Positions 15,847 to 24,527 of a DNA stretch of 64,000 nt are shown here, piece after piece (position 1 is the stretch's first letter; the number at the start of each line of letters is the position of its first letter). This stretch comes from Streptomyces natalensis ATCC 27448 (GTDB lineage Bacteria; Actinomycetota; Actinomycetes; Streptomycetales; Streptomycetaceae), in assembly GCF_000935125.1 (NCBI RefSeq), contig NZ_JRKI01000034.1, positions 1-64,000 on the forward strand, in the 5' to 3' direction. Made by a program: the position numbers and the translations under genes. Below the pieces are notes generated by a model. The model worked only from the letters and a program-made list of their open reading frames with translations. It was not told the origin of the DNA and did no database searches.

Positions 15847-18012
15847 ATGACCAGCAAGGACGGACCGTCCCGGGACGGCTATGACCCCCGCGCCCACCGG
15901 GACGTACGACGCGTCCCGGAGCGCTGTGCCGGGGTCTCGCACCATGAGCCGATCGGCCTGCGCCGGCGGCTGGCGCTCAACCGGATGGGCACCTTCGACT
16001 GGGACCTGGACCGCGGGTTGATGGATCTGGACGCCGGTGCGCTGGAGGTCTTCGATCTGCGCCCGGAGGAATACGACGGCGCGCCGCTGTCGCTGATCGC
16101 GCGGGTGCCGCCCGAAGAGGGGATGCGGCTGGATGAGGCGCTCGCCCAGGCCCTTCAGGAGGGCGGCTCGTCCTACGGCGGCTACTTCCGCGTCCAGTGC
16201 CGCGACGGGACACCGCGCTGGGCGCACTCCCAGGGGCGGATCCTGCGCGATGGTGACGGGCTGCCGTACCGGATCATCGGCATCGTGCGGGAGGCATCCG
16301 GCGAGCTGGCGGACTCCGCGCTGCTGCGGTCGCTCCAGCAGGAGCGGCAGCGGCAGACGGTGATGGTGCAGCAGACCACGGCCGCGCTGTCGCGGGCCCT
16401 GTCGGTGGCGGATGTGACGCGGGTGCTCACCGGCACCGGCGGCGCCCGGCGGTTCGGCGCGGATGCGCTGGTCCTGGGGCTGGCGGCGGACGACCGGTTC
16501 GAGGTCATCGCCGTCACGGGGATGGCCGGCGAGGTGCCCGAGGACATGACCAGCTCCCCGCTGGACGACACCCTGCCGCTGTCCGAGGCGGCGTTCTCGC
16601 GGCGGCCGGCCTTTTTGAGCACCCGGGGCGAGCTGATCGCCCGCTACCCCCGGCTGCGCCCGTTCACCGAGGTCCTGCCGCCCGGCAGCTCCTCCTTCCT
16701 GCCGCTGGTCGCGCAGGACACCGTCATCGGGGCGCTGGGGCTGTTCAACACCGAGCCCGCGATGCAGTCGACGGAGGCCAAGAACCTGGCGCTGGCGCTG
16801 GCCGGGGTCGTCGCCCAGTCGCTGCAACGGGCCACGCTCTTCGACAAGGAGCGGGAATTCGCCACCGGGCTCCAGGAGGCGATGCTGCCGCGCCGGGTGC
16901 CGGAGATCTCCGGGGGCGAGGTGACCGTCCGTTATCACCCGGCGAGTGTGGGGCGGGACGTCGGCGGCGACTGGTACGACGTGATCGCGCTGCCCCAGGG
17001 GCGGACGGGCCTGGTGGTCGGCGACGTACAGGGCCATGACACCCACGCGGCTGCCGTGATGGGCCAGTTGCGGATCGCCCTGCGCGCCTATGCCTCCGAG
17101 GGCCACTCCCCCGAGACCGTGCTGGTGCGGGCCTCCCGCTTCCTGGCCGAGCTGGAGACCGAACGGTTCGCGACCTGTACGTACATCCAGGCCGACCTGG
17201 CGTCGGGGGCGCTGCATGTGGCCCGGGCCGGCCATCTCGGGCCGCTGATCTGCGACGGCGCCCGGCATGTCGACTGGCCCGAGGTCCGCGGCGGGCTGCC
17301 GCTGGGGGCGGCCACCGACTTCGGGCACGACCACTTCCCCGAGACCCAGCTGTTCCTGGAGCCGGGCTCCACGCTGCTGCTGTGCACGGACGGTCTGGTG
17401 GAGCAGCCGGGCTGGGACATCTCGACGGGTATCGAGGCGCTGTCCGCGGCGTTCCGCTCCGGGCCGGGCGGGCTGGAGGCGCTCGCCGACCGGCTCGCCG
17501 AACAGCTGTGGGCCGAACCGGGCTCCGGCGACGATATGGCCCTTCTGCTGCTGCACCGGCCGCCGAGCCCGGGGACCGCCGCCACACCGCGTCTGCGGCT
17601 GCACGTCCATCAGGCCGATCCGTCGGGCACCGCGGAGGTCCGCTCGGCGCTGCGCCGCACGCTGGACCAGTGGCGGGCGGGCGAGGTCACCCACAATGTC
17701 GAGGTCGCCGCCTCCGAGCTGATCGCCAATGCGCTGACCCATACGGAGAGCGGTGCGCTGGTGTCCGTGGAGCTGGTGTCCGGCGCGCCACGGCGGATCC
17801 GCCTGGAGGTCGAGGACCGGTCCAGTTCCTGGCCGCGCCGCCGCAGTCCGGGCGAGACCGCCACCTCCGGCCGCGGTCTGCTGATGGTCGAGGCGCTCGC
17901 GGACCGCTGGGGCGCGGAGCCGCGCGGTGCGGGCAAGGCGCTGTGGTGCGAGTTCGCGGTGCCGGAGGCGGGGGTGGGGAAGGGGGCGGAGCGGGGGCCG
18001 GGGGCGGGCTGA
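15847..18012 (+). CDS. PAS-GAF-PP2C(SpoIIE)-HATPase regulatory phosphatase, copy 1
   Basis: 721-residue signalling protein. In order: PAS domain (about 38-150, with MGTFDWDLDRGLM), GAF domain (about 175-335), SpoIIE-type PP2C phosphatase (about 350-565; metal-binding GGDWYDVI near 374, GDVQGHD near 394, CTDGLVEQPG and GDDMALLLL) and a C-terminal anti-sigma-type HATPase (about 585-712; ASELIANALTHT, then RGLLMVEALADRWG). Such proteins dephosphorylate anti-sigma antagonists and may also act as kinases. It is closely similar in plan and sequence to the gene ending at 27185. It lies 114 bases upstream of the EACC1-caspase pair on the same strand. Confidence 0.92.
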   Translation: MTSKDGPSRDGYDPRAHRDVRRVPERCAGVSHHEPIGLRRRLALNRMGTFDWDLDRGLMDLDAGALEVFDLRPEEYDGAPLSLIARVPPEEGMRLDEALAQALQEGGSSYGGYFRVQCRDGTPRWAHSQGRILRDGDGLPYRIIGIVREASGELADSALLRSLQQERQRQTVMVQQTTAALSRALSVADVTRVLTGTGGARRFGADALVLGLAADDRFEVIAVTGMAGEVPEDMTSSPLDDTLPLSEAAFSRRPAFLSTRGELIARYPRLRPFTEVLPPGSSSFLPLVAQDTVIGALGLFNTEPAMQSTEAKNLALALAGVVAQSLQRATLFDKEREFATGLQEAMLPRRVPEISGGEVTVRYHPASVGRDVGGDWYDVIALPQGRTGLVVGDVQGHDTHAAAVMGQLRIALRAYASEGHSPETVLVRASRFLAELETERFATCTYIQADLASGALHVARAGHLGPLICDGARHVDWPEVRGGLPLGAATDFGHDHFPETQLFLEPGSTLLLCTDGLVEQPGWDISTGIEALSAAFRSGPGGLEALADRLAEQLWAEPGSGDDMALLLLHRPPSPGTAATPRLRLHVHQADPSGTAEVRSALRRTLDQWRAGEVTHNVEVAASELIANALTHTESGALVSVELVSGAPRRIRLEVEDRSSSWPRRRSPGETATSGRGLLMVEALADRWGAEPRGAGKALWCEFAVPEAGVGKGAERGPGAG

Positions 18013-18126
18013 ATCACCTTACGGGGAGGGACTGTTGAGGAAGACGGCCGTTTGCTCGCCGAATCGGGTTCCTGCCCCCGGCGATCGTGTCAAGATGGCG
18101 TCCCATCGCAAGGGGGAGGACGTCCG

Positions 18127-18528
18127 ATGGCGGATGTGGGGGCCGGTCAGGATCCGGGAAAACTGCGGCTGACCGTCGAGGGGGTGGACGGCGAAGCACA
18201 GCTGCGGTCGCTCCAGCAGTGGCTGGCGTACGACGACGAGCTGCGCGGCCGGGTCACCTGGCAGTACGCGCCGCCGGCGCCCGGCCACATGGGCGGCACG
18301 CTGACGGCGCTGACGGTCATTCTGGGATCGGGCGGTATCGCGGGGCTGATCGCCCCTCTGTGCACCTGGTTCACCAACCGCCGTCCCGACGTCGCGGTCA
18401 GCCTGGAGCTGGGCGACGGCCGTAAGGTCAGCATCGACGTCAAACGCGCCACCGACCAGTCGGCGGTGCTCCACGAAGCGCAGGAGCTGTTCCGCTCCCT
18501 CGACTCCCGCAACGGGCAGGGGGAATGA
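18127..18528 (+). CDS. EACC1-type effector-associated protein
   Basis: 133-residue protein matching the 'effector-associated constant component 1' pattern, defined by comparative genomics of bacterial conflict systems: an N-terminal alpha/beta part (LRLTVEGVDGEAQLRSLQQW), a central glycine-rich hydrophobic helix (LTALTVILGSGGIAGLIAPL, about 58-77) and a C-terminal strand pair (DVAVSLELGDGRKVSIDVKR). In such systems it accompanies a variable effector, here a caspase whose start overlaps this stop by four bases. GGGGGAGGA precedes the ATG. The central hydrophobic stretch could insert in the membrane. Biochemical role unknown. Confidence 0.75.
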   Translation: MADVGAGQDPGKLRLTVEGVDGEAQLRSLQQWLAYDDELRGRVTWQYAPPAPGHMGGTLTALTVILGSGGIAGLIAPLCTWFTNRRPDVAVSLELGDGRKVSIDVKRATDQSAVLHEAQELFRSLDSRNGQGE

Positions 18529-20117
18529 GCGGCAGACGCTTCCCGCACGGCCCCACCAGCAGGGCCGTGCTGATCGGCACGAGTCGCTTCGGTCATACCG
18601 GGCTGCCCGACATCCCCTCCGTCGAGGCGAATCTCGGGGCGCTGAAGGCCGCCCTGACCGATCCGGCGCACGGTCTGCTGGCACCCGAACACTGCCGGGT
18701 GGTGTCCGACCCCTCCGATCAGGCGGCCGTCGGCGCGGCGTTGAGCTGGGCGGTGCGGGAGGCGGAGGATCTGCTGCTGGTCTATTACGCCGGACACGGC
18801 GTGCTGGACGGCGACGGGCAGCTGCACCTCGCACTGGTCCACACCGATGTCGAGAACATCGGCTTCACCGCCGTCCCGATCGAACTGCTCAAACGCCATG
18901 TGGGCGAGGCCCTGGCCCGGTCGCGGGTCCTGCTGCTGGACTGCTGCTTCTCGGGCCGGGCGGTGTCCGCGATGGCCGAGCCGACCAACCTGGCCGTTGG
19001 TCAGCTCGACTTATCGCTCGACGTATCGGGAACGTACGTCCTCACCTCCACGACGAAAACGGCTCCGGCGCATGCGCCCTCCGGAGCGCGCTACACCGCG
19101 TTCACCGGCGCCCTGCTGGAGTCCCTGGGCGCGCCGGCCGCCCTCACCCTCGACGAGATCCACCGCGCGGTCGACCGCACACTGCACAGCCGGGGACTGC
19201 CTCGTCCGCAGCGCCGGTCGGCCGGGGGAGCCGGGTCGCTGGCGCTGGTGCGGGGGCCGGTCGGGACACCCGGTGCCGTGCCGCCACCACCACGGCCGTC
19301 GGCGCCGCCGTCACCGCCGCCGTTCTCTCCGGTCGCCCCCGCCCCACCGCCGTTCCACCTGGGCGCCCCCACTCCGCCGCCGCGCGGACACAAGGGCGGA
19401 CGACCGGTGGTGATCGCCGCGGCGGTCGGCGGTGCGCTGGCGGTACTGCTGGCGTCGTCGCTGGTCAAAGGGGTACTGGGGGGTGGGGGTGACGGTGCCT
19501 CGGGCAAGGGTGGCGCACACGGCGGCCAGGCCCGGGACGGGTCCTCGCAGCACACCGGCAGCCCGTCGGGCAGCACTCCCGGCCCGTTGGGCACGACCCC
19601 CGGCACCGCACCACCGAGCAAGGCGGCGGCCGGGGGCGGCACCGCCCCCGCGGGCCCGAAGGTGCGCTACCGCGACCGGAAGCTCAGCTGGCAGGCGGCA
19701 ACCTGCGACGTCGGCGGGCAGTGGATTCAGGTCCTCGACCTGGACGAGCCCTCGACCCATGTCGACCGGACCGGCCTCTCGTCGAACAGCGAATTCATCG
19801 ACTACGGCTGCGGCGTACAGGAGGGCGGCCCCGCCACGATCGTGTGGAACAGTGACTCCCCCCAGGTGCAGGCCGGTGTCGCCGACTCCCGCACCGCGAC
19901 GGCCGCCGACTGCCGGGCCGCCGCGAACGCCGGCGGCGTCGCCCAGTCCATGCCCGCGACGAAGATCACTCCCGGCACGACCTGGTGCGTGATCACCACG
20001 GAGAACCGGGTGGCGAAGGTGACCTTCACCAAGGTCGACACATCCTCCGGGGGCAGCCTCGGCAGCTCGCGCAACCCCGCGTTCGAGCTGACGGCCACCC
20101 TCTGGGACGCCCCGTGA
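18525..20117 (+). CDS. Membrane-anchored caspase-like protease (effector of the EACC1 pair)
   Basis: 530 residues. The N-terminal caspase/C14 domain (about 12-230) has its dyad intact: His91 in YYAGHG and Cys141 in LLLDCCFSG. A Pro-rich linker (about 246-287) leads to one membrane helix (VVIAAAVGGALAVLLASSLV, about 294-313), a Gly/Ser/Thr linker, and a C-terminal domain of about 145 residues with four cysteines, predicted outside the membrane. The protease therefore faces the cytoplasm. Codon 163 is TTA, the bldA-dependent leucine codon, within a locally less GC-rich stretch. It is translationally coupled to the EACC1-type gene. Confidence 0.88.
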   Translation: MSGRRFPHGPTSRAVLIGTSRFGHTGLPDIPSVEANLGALKAALTDPAHGLLAPEHCRVVSDPSDQAAVGAALSWAVREAEDLLLVYYAGHGVLDGDGQLHLALVHTDVENIGFTAVPIELLKRHVGEALARSRVLLLDCCFSGRAVSAMAEPTNLAVGQLDLSLDVSGTYVLTSTTKTAPAHAPSGARYTAFTGALLESLGAPAALTLDEIHRAVDRTLHSRGLPRPQRRSAGGAGSLALVRGPVGTPGAVPPPPRPSAPPSPPPFSPVAPAPPPFHLGAPTPPPRGHKGGRPVVIAAAVGGALAVLLASSLVKGVLGGGGDGASGKGGAHGGQARDGSSQHTGSPSGSTPGPLGTTPGTAPPSKAAAGGGTAPAGPKVRYRDRKLSWQAATCDVGGQWIQVLDLDEPSTHVDRTGLSSNSEFIDYGCGVQEGGPATIVWNSDSPQVQAGVADSRTATAADCRAAANAGGVAQSMPATKITPGTTWCVITTENRVAKVTFTKVDTSSGGSLGSSRNPAFELTATLWDAP

Positions 20118-20156
20118 GCCAGGCGCCGAGACGCCGCGGAGATCCGTCAGAAGCGC

Positions 20157-21554
20157 CTAGTCCTCGGGCCCGTACCACAGCGTCGTCATATTGCAGAACT
20201 CCTTGATGCCGTGCCCGGACAGCTCCCGGCCGTACCCGGACCGCTTGGCGCCGCCGAAGGGCAGGCCGGGGTGGGAGGCGGTCATCCCGTTGAAGAAGAC
20301 GCCGCCGGCCTGGAGGTCGCGGGCCAGGCGGGCCTGTTCGTCGGGGTCGCGGGTCCAGGCGTTGGAACTGAGCCCGAACGGCGAATCGTTGGCGACCGTC
20401 ACCGCCTCGTCCAGGTCGGCGACGCGGTAGAGCGAGGCGACCGGGCCGAACGCCTCCTCGTGGTGGATCCGCATATCGGGGTCGATGCCGGAGAGTACGG
20501 TCGGCTCGTAGAACCAGCCCGCGGGATGCCCGGGCGGGCGGCGGCCGCCGCACAGCGCCGTGGCGCCCCGGTGGACCGCGTCGTCGACCAGTTCTTCCAG
20601 GTCGGAGCGGCCCTGCTCGCTGGCCAGCGGGCCGACGTCGGTGTGCTCGTCCATGGGGTCGCCGACGGTGAGGGCGGACATCCGCTCGGTGAAACGGGCG
20701 GCGAAGTCGTCGTAGACGTCGGTGTGAACGATGAACCGCTTGGCCGCGATGCACGACTGCCCGTTGTTCTGGACGCGGGCGGTCACGGCGACCGAGGCCG
20801 CCTTGTCGAGATCGGCCGACGGCAGGACGACATAGGGGTCGCTGCCGCCGAGTTCCAGGACGGTCTTCTTGACCTCGTCGCCGGCGATCGAGGCGACCGA
20901 GCGGCCGGCCGGTTCGCTGCCGGTGAGCGTCGCGGCGGCGATCCGCGGGTCACGCAGGATGTCCTCGACGGCTCGGGCGCCGATCAGCAGGGTCTGGAAG
21001 CAGCCCTCGGCGAAGCCGGCGCGGCGGAAGAGCTCCTCGATGTACAAGGCGGTCTGCGGGACGTTCGAGGCGTGTTTGAGCAGACCGGTGTTGCCCGCCA
21101 TCAGGGCGGGGGCGGCGAACCGTACGACCTGCCAGAGCGGGAAGTTCCAGGGCATCACCGCGAGCACGGTGCCCAGCGGGCGGTAGCGCACCACGGCGCG
21201 GGCGGCGCCGGAGTCGGTCACGTCGGCGGGGTCGGGGTGTTCGTCGGCGAGGAGTTCCTCGGCGTGGTGGGCGTACCAGCGCATCGTCTTGACGCACTTC
21301 TTCGCCTCGGCGCGCGCCTGGGCGAGCGGTTTGCCCATTTCGGTGGTCATGGTGCGGGAGATCGAGTCCAGATCGGCCTCCAGCAGATCGGCGGCGGCGA
21401 GCAGGCGTTCGCTGCGGTAGGCGAAGCCGGTGGTGCGGTGCTCCTGGAATGCCTGCTCGGCGCGGACGAGGTGGTCCTCGATCTCACCGGCGTTGAGCGG
21501 GTCGAAGGTCTTGAGGGTTTCGCCGGTGGCCGGGTTGACCGTGGCGATGGCCAT
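20157..21554 (-). CDS. NAD(P)+-dependent succinate-semialdehyde dehydrogenase-type aldehyde dehydrogenase
   Basis: 465-residue aldehyde dehydrogenase. The general base is Glu234 in TVLELGGSDP and the nucleophile Cys268 in NNGQSCIAAKR; MPWNFPLWQVVRF and PFGGAKRSGYGRELS are typical of the succinate-semialdehyde group. The reaction would be semialdehyde plus NAD(P)+ to acid. GGGAGGTG sits at ideal distance from the ATG. The glutamine-synthetase/amidohydrolase pair a few kilobases away might share amine catabolism with it, but they are not one operon (inference). Confidence 0.88.
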   Translation of the reverse strand: MAIATVNPATGETLKTFDPLNAGEIEDHLVRAEQAFQEHRTTGFAYRSERLLAAADLLEADLDSISRTMTTEMGKPLAQARAEAKKCVKTMRWYAHHAEELLADEHPDPADVTDSGAARAVVRYRPLGTVLAVMPWNFPLWQVVRFAAPALMAGNTGLLKHASNVPQTALYIEELFRRAGFAEGCFQTLLIGARAVEDILRDPRIAAATLTGSEPAGRSVASIAGDEVKKTVLELGGSDPYVVLPSADLDKAASVAVTARVQNNGQSCIAAKRFIVHTDVYDDFAARFTERMSALTVGDPMDEHTDVGPLASEQGRSDLEELVDDAVHRGATALCGGRRPPGHPAGWFYEPTVLSGIDPDMRIHHEEAFGPVASLYRVADLDEAVTVANDSPFGLSSNAWTRDPDEQARLARDLQAGGVFFNGMTASHPGLPFGGAKRSGYGRELSGHGIKEFCNMTTLWYGPED

Positions 21555-21603
21555 GATCGGCACCTCCCGAGAGAGGAAGAGCGTACGGGCTGGGCTGTGA
21601 TGC

Positions 21604-21846
21604 TCAGGAGAGCGGTCCGGGAGCCGGGGACGGATCCGGGACCGGGTCGGGCCCGGGCGGACGCGGCACCGGGGAGGGCTCGGGCGGTATGGGATCGGGC
21701 GGCTCGGGGGTCGGCGGCGGGCCGGGGAGCGGCTCCGGCAGGGGGCTGGGCGGCGGACCGCCGGGGTCCGGGGGCGGCCCGGGCCGCGGGGGCTCGGGTT
21801 CGCGGTCGAGCGTGCCGTCACTGCGCTTAGGTGATTGCCACTGCAC
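21604..21846 (-). CDS. Proline-rich small protein (80 aa)
   Basis: Not a known domain. After an N-terminal QWQSPKRSDGTLDRE the protein is almost entirely PPxP-like repeats ending PAPGPLS. An excellent Shine-Dalgarno (GGAGG, six bases before a GTG start) and a stop 49 bases before the dehydrogenase start argue that it is real and co-transcribed with that gene. A longer form from an ATG at 21882 is possible. Such sequences are usually disordered. The dense proline composition could also be a GC artefact, so this is a moderate call. Confidence 0.55.
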   Translation of the reverse strand: MQWQSPKRSDGTLDREPEPPRPGPPPDPGGPPPSPLPEPLPGPPPTPEPPDPIPPEPSPVPRPPGPDPVPDPSPAPGPLS

Positions 21847-22066
21847 TGGGGGCCTCCGGTATCGGAACGTTTCGTGGCACATCGGCCCCCGTACCCGAGT
21901 CTGGCCCGTCCATGGCCCCCGCGCACGACGGATTGCCGCGGACGAGCCCGCCGGGCGGGGCGGAGGGGCCGCCGACGGGACCCGGTGGCCGGTCCGGCCC
22001 GTGCGGTGGCCCGTTTGGCCTGTTTGGACGGCGTGCGGGCGGCGCGGTGCGCTCTACAGTGCCGCC

Positions 22067-22825
22067 ATGCCCCTCACCGCCGTGCCCAGGACGGTCCCGG
22101 CCCGCCGGAGGACGGCGCCGGCGGCGCTCGCGGCGCTGCTCCTCGGGTGCGCAGCACTGCTGCTGGGCCCCGCCGCCGGTCCCGCCCGCGCGGAGCTGCT
22201 CCCCCTCCCCTACCTGATGGCCGACACCGGCGGCGGCGCCCAGCTGATCACCGCCCGGGCGCTCTCCACCGGCTCCACCACCGGCACCGTGGCCTGGTGG
22301 CAGCGGCACAACGGCCGCTGGCACAAGAGCGGTTCGGCGCCCGCCCGCTTCGGGTCCGGCGGCCTGACCGAGGGCCGTACCCGGCAGCAGGGCACCTCCA
22401 CCACCCCGACCGGGCTGTACGACCTGCCGTACGGCTTCGGCCTCGACCCGGCGCCGCCCGGCACCACGATCCCCTACCGGCGGGTGGGCCCGGACTCCTG
22501 GTGGTGCGAGGACAACGCCTCCGCCTCCTACAACCGCTGGGTCGCCCCCCTGCCGCCGGACTGCGCCGCCGGCGAGTCGGAGCGGCTGGCGGACCATCCG
22601 ACGCAGTACGGCCAGGCGCTGGTGACCGGGTTCAACTATCACCGCCCGGCGCGCCACCGCGGCGCCGGTATCTTCCTGCACGTCAACGGGAAGGGTGCGA
22701 CGGCCGGTTGTGTCTCCGTACCGGCCGGGGCGATGGCGCGGATCCTGGCCTGGGTACGGCCGTCCCTGGCCCCGCACCTGGCCATCGGGACGGTGTTCGG
22801 GCCGACCGCGATCGTCCGGTACTGA
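22067..22825 (+). CDS. Exported L,D-transpeptidase-like (YkuD-type) protein
   Basis: 252 residues with a signal peptide (charged MPLTAVPRTVPARRRTAP, hydrophobic core to about 36, cleavage near PARA). The catalytic signature is FLHVNGKGATAGCVSV, with His205 and Cys215 in the arrangement of YkuD/ErfK-type transpeptidases, and GTSTTPTGLYDL (about 109-120) is the usual substrate-loop block. These enzymes form 3-3 peptidoglycan cross-links or attach proteins to the wall. No LysM or Ig-like domain is present, so it is the short, single-domain form. No clear Shine-Dalgarno. Confidence 0.78.
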   Translation: MPLTAVPRTVPARRRTAPAALAALLLGCAALLLGPAAGPARAELLPLPYLMADTGGGAQLITARALSTGSTTGTVAWWQRHNGRWHKSGSAPARFGSGGLTEGRTRQQGTSTTPTGLYDLPYGFGLDPAPPGTTIPYRRVGPDSWWCEDNASASYNRWVAPLPPDCAAGESERLADHPTQYGQALVTGFNYHRPARHRGAGIFLHVNGKGATAGCVSVPAGAMARILAWVRPSLAPHLAIGTVFGPTAIVRY

Positions 22826-23014
22826 GACCGTGCCCTCTCCCCCGTCCCCCCGGCTGCGGATCCGCATCGGCGGTACGGCCGTCGGGTCCAGCCGGTTCTG
22901 CCCGCACCGCACGACGTACGACGGCTTCCGGGTGAGCCGCGGCGCGGCGCTGCCGGGGCGCTGTCCCGGGCCCACGACGGGCGCGGGCGGACGGCGGCCG
23001 TGGCCCCCGGCGGC

Positions 23015-23121
23015 GTGGACCAGGACCTGCTGCGCCTGGGACACCGCAAGGTACGGCGGCCGCCCTGTCCCTTCACGACGAGGGCCTCGACGAGCCGGAC
23101 CTGACGGCGGTTCTGCCGTAG
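23015..23121 (+). pseudogene. Possible frameshifted gene remnant in a 313-base gap
   Basis: The gap between the transpeptidase-like gene and the MFS gene holds two short pieces in different plus frames that read naturally together: VDQDLLRLGHRKVRR, then, one frame over, LSLHDEGLDEPDLTAVLP and a stop. This looks like the end of a lost gene joined by a frameshift. Nothing recognisable is seen in the rest of the gap, and chance cannot be excluded. Confidence 0.25.
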
Positions 23122-23138
23122 CGGGCGGGGATACGGCC

Positions 23139-24440
23139 CTACGGCTGCGGATCCCGTGCGTCGTAGCGGGCGAAGGCGCGGCGGCCGAGGCCCAGGAGGG
23201 CGACGGTCAGGACGCAGGCCAGGCCGCCGCCGATGACCGCGGTTTCCGGGGAGGTCAGGTCGGCGGCCGAGCCGGTGAGGAAGTCGCCCAGGCGCGGGCC
23301 GCCGGCGACGACCACGATGAAGACGCCCTGGAGGCGGCCGCGCATCCGGTCCGGTGTGGCGGCCTGGAGCATGGTGCTGCGGAAGACCATCGAGACGGTG
23401 TCGGCGCAGCCGGCGACGGCGAGGAAGAACAGGCCGAGCCACAGGTGGCGGGAGAGGCCGAAGCAGGCGATGGCCGCGCCCCAGGAGGCGACCGCGAGCA
23501 GGATGGCCAGGCCGTGGCGGCGGATACCGCCGAGCCAGCCGGAGAACAGCCCGCCCAGGACGGCGCCGACGGCGGGCGCGGCGACCAGCAGGCCGACGGT
23601 CTTGGCATCGCCCGCGAACCAGAGGACGGCGACCGCGGGGAACAGGGCACGCGGCTGGGCGAGCACCATCGCGGCCATGTCGGAGAAGAACGTCATCCGC
23701 AGGTTGGGGCGGGTGGCGAGGAAGCGCAGACCGTCCAGGACGGAGGCGCGGCGGCGGGCGCCGTCGCCCTGGTCGGGGCGCATGGAGGGCAGGCGCCACA
23801 TGGCGTAGAGGGAGGCGCTGAAGGCGGCGACGTCGATGAGGTAGGCGGCCTGGTATCCCCACAGGCCGACGATCACGCCGCCCAGCATCGGGCCGCCCAT
23901 CAGACCGAGGTTGCTGGTCAGCGAGTTGAGGGCGTTGGCGGCGGGCAGCTGCTCGGTGGGCAGCAGCCGGGGGATCATCGAGCTGCGGGCCGGGGAGTTC
24001 ATCGCGAAGCAGACGGCCTGGAGGGCGACGACGGTGTAGAGCAGCCAGACGCGGTGGTAGCCGGCGAGTGCGGCGGTGGCCAGGACGACGGAGAGCACGG
24101 TCGCGCCGGAGGCGCTGAACAGGCCCAGTGTGCGCCGGTCGACGGTGTCGGCGATGGCGCCGCCGTAGAGCCCGAAGACGACCAGGGGGACCAGGGAGCA
24201 CAGGCCCACCAGGCCGACCGAGAAGGTGGAGTGGGTCAGGGCGTAGACCTGGAGGGAGACCGCGAGGGCGGTCATCTGCTGGCCCATCCAGGAGACGGTG
24301 TTGCCGCACCACAGGCGGCGGTAGTCGGGCGAGGTGCGCAGCGGGGTCAGATCGGCGAATATCCGGGAGCGGGCGGGTATATGGGGCTCTTCGGGGCTCT
24401 TGGGTGAGCGGTTGCCGTCCGAGGTCGTTGTAGATGCCAC
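23139..24440 (-). CDS. MFS transporter, EntS-like
   Basis: 433-residue major facilitator with about 12 hydrophobic segments and a soluble N-terminus. The loop 2-3 motif appears as GGAIADTVDRRTLG (about 93-106), and DRMRGRLQGVFIVVVAGGPRLGDFLTG matches the C-terminal half of EntS-like exporters, which secrete siderophores or small molecules. Translation starts at a GTG. No biosynthetic genes lie next to it, so the substrate is unknown. It is followed by the gene-free 313-base stretch. Confidence 0.85.
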   Translation of the reverse strand: MASTTTSDGNRSPKSPEEPHIPARSRIFADLTPLRTSPDYRRLWCGNTVSWMGQQMTALAVSLQVYALTHSTFSVGLVGLCSLVPLVVFGLYGGAIADTVDRRTLGLFSASGATVLSVVLATAALAGYHRVWLLYTVVALQAVCFAMNSPARSSMIPRLLPTEQLPAANALNSLTSNLGLMGGPMLGGVIVGLWGYQAAYLIDVAAFSASLYAMWRLPSMRPDQGDGARRRASVLDGLRFLATRPNLRMTFFSDMAAMVLAQPRALFPAVAVLWFAGDAKTVGLLVAAPAVGAVLGGLFSGWLGGIRRHGLAILLAVASWGAAIACFGLSRHLWLGLFFLAVAGCADTVSMVFRSTMLQAATPDRMRGRLQGVFIVVVAGGPRLGDFLTGSAADLTSPETAVIGGGLACVLTVALLGLGRRAFARYDARDPQP

Positions 24441-24506
24441 GCGGCGCAGTAAAGCACGCGGCGGGGGTGCGGCGGACGGCAGGGCGAAAAGAGGCGCTCG
24501 CCGGGT

Positions 24507-24525
24507 GCGCCCCTTACCGGGGCGC
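24507..24525 (-). terminator. Hairpin terminator of the amidohydrolase/GS operon
   Basis: 7-bp G/C stem GCGCCCC/GGGGCGC with a 5-base loop, just beyond the amidohydrolase stop, followed on the minus strand by a short T-run (CTCTTTTCG). Confidence 0.55.
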
Positions 24526-24527
24526 GC

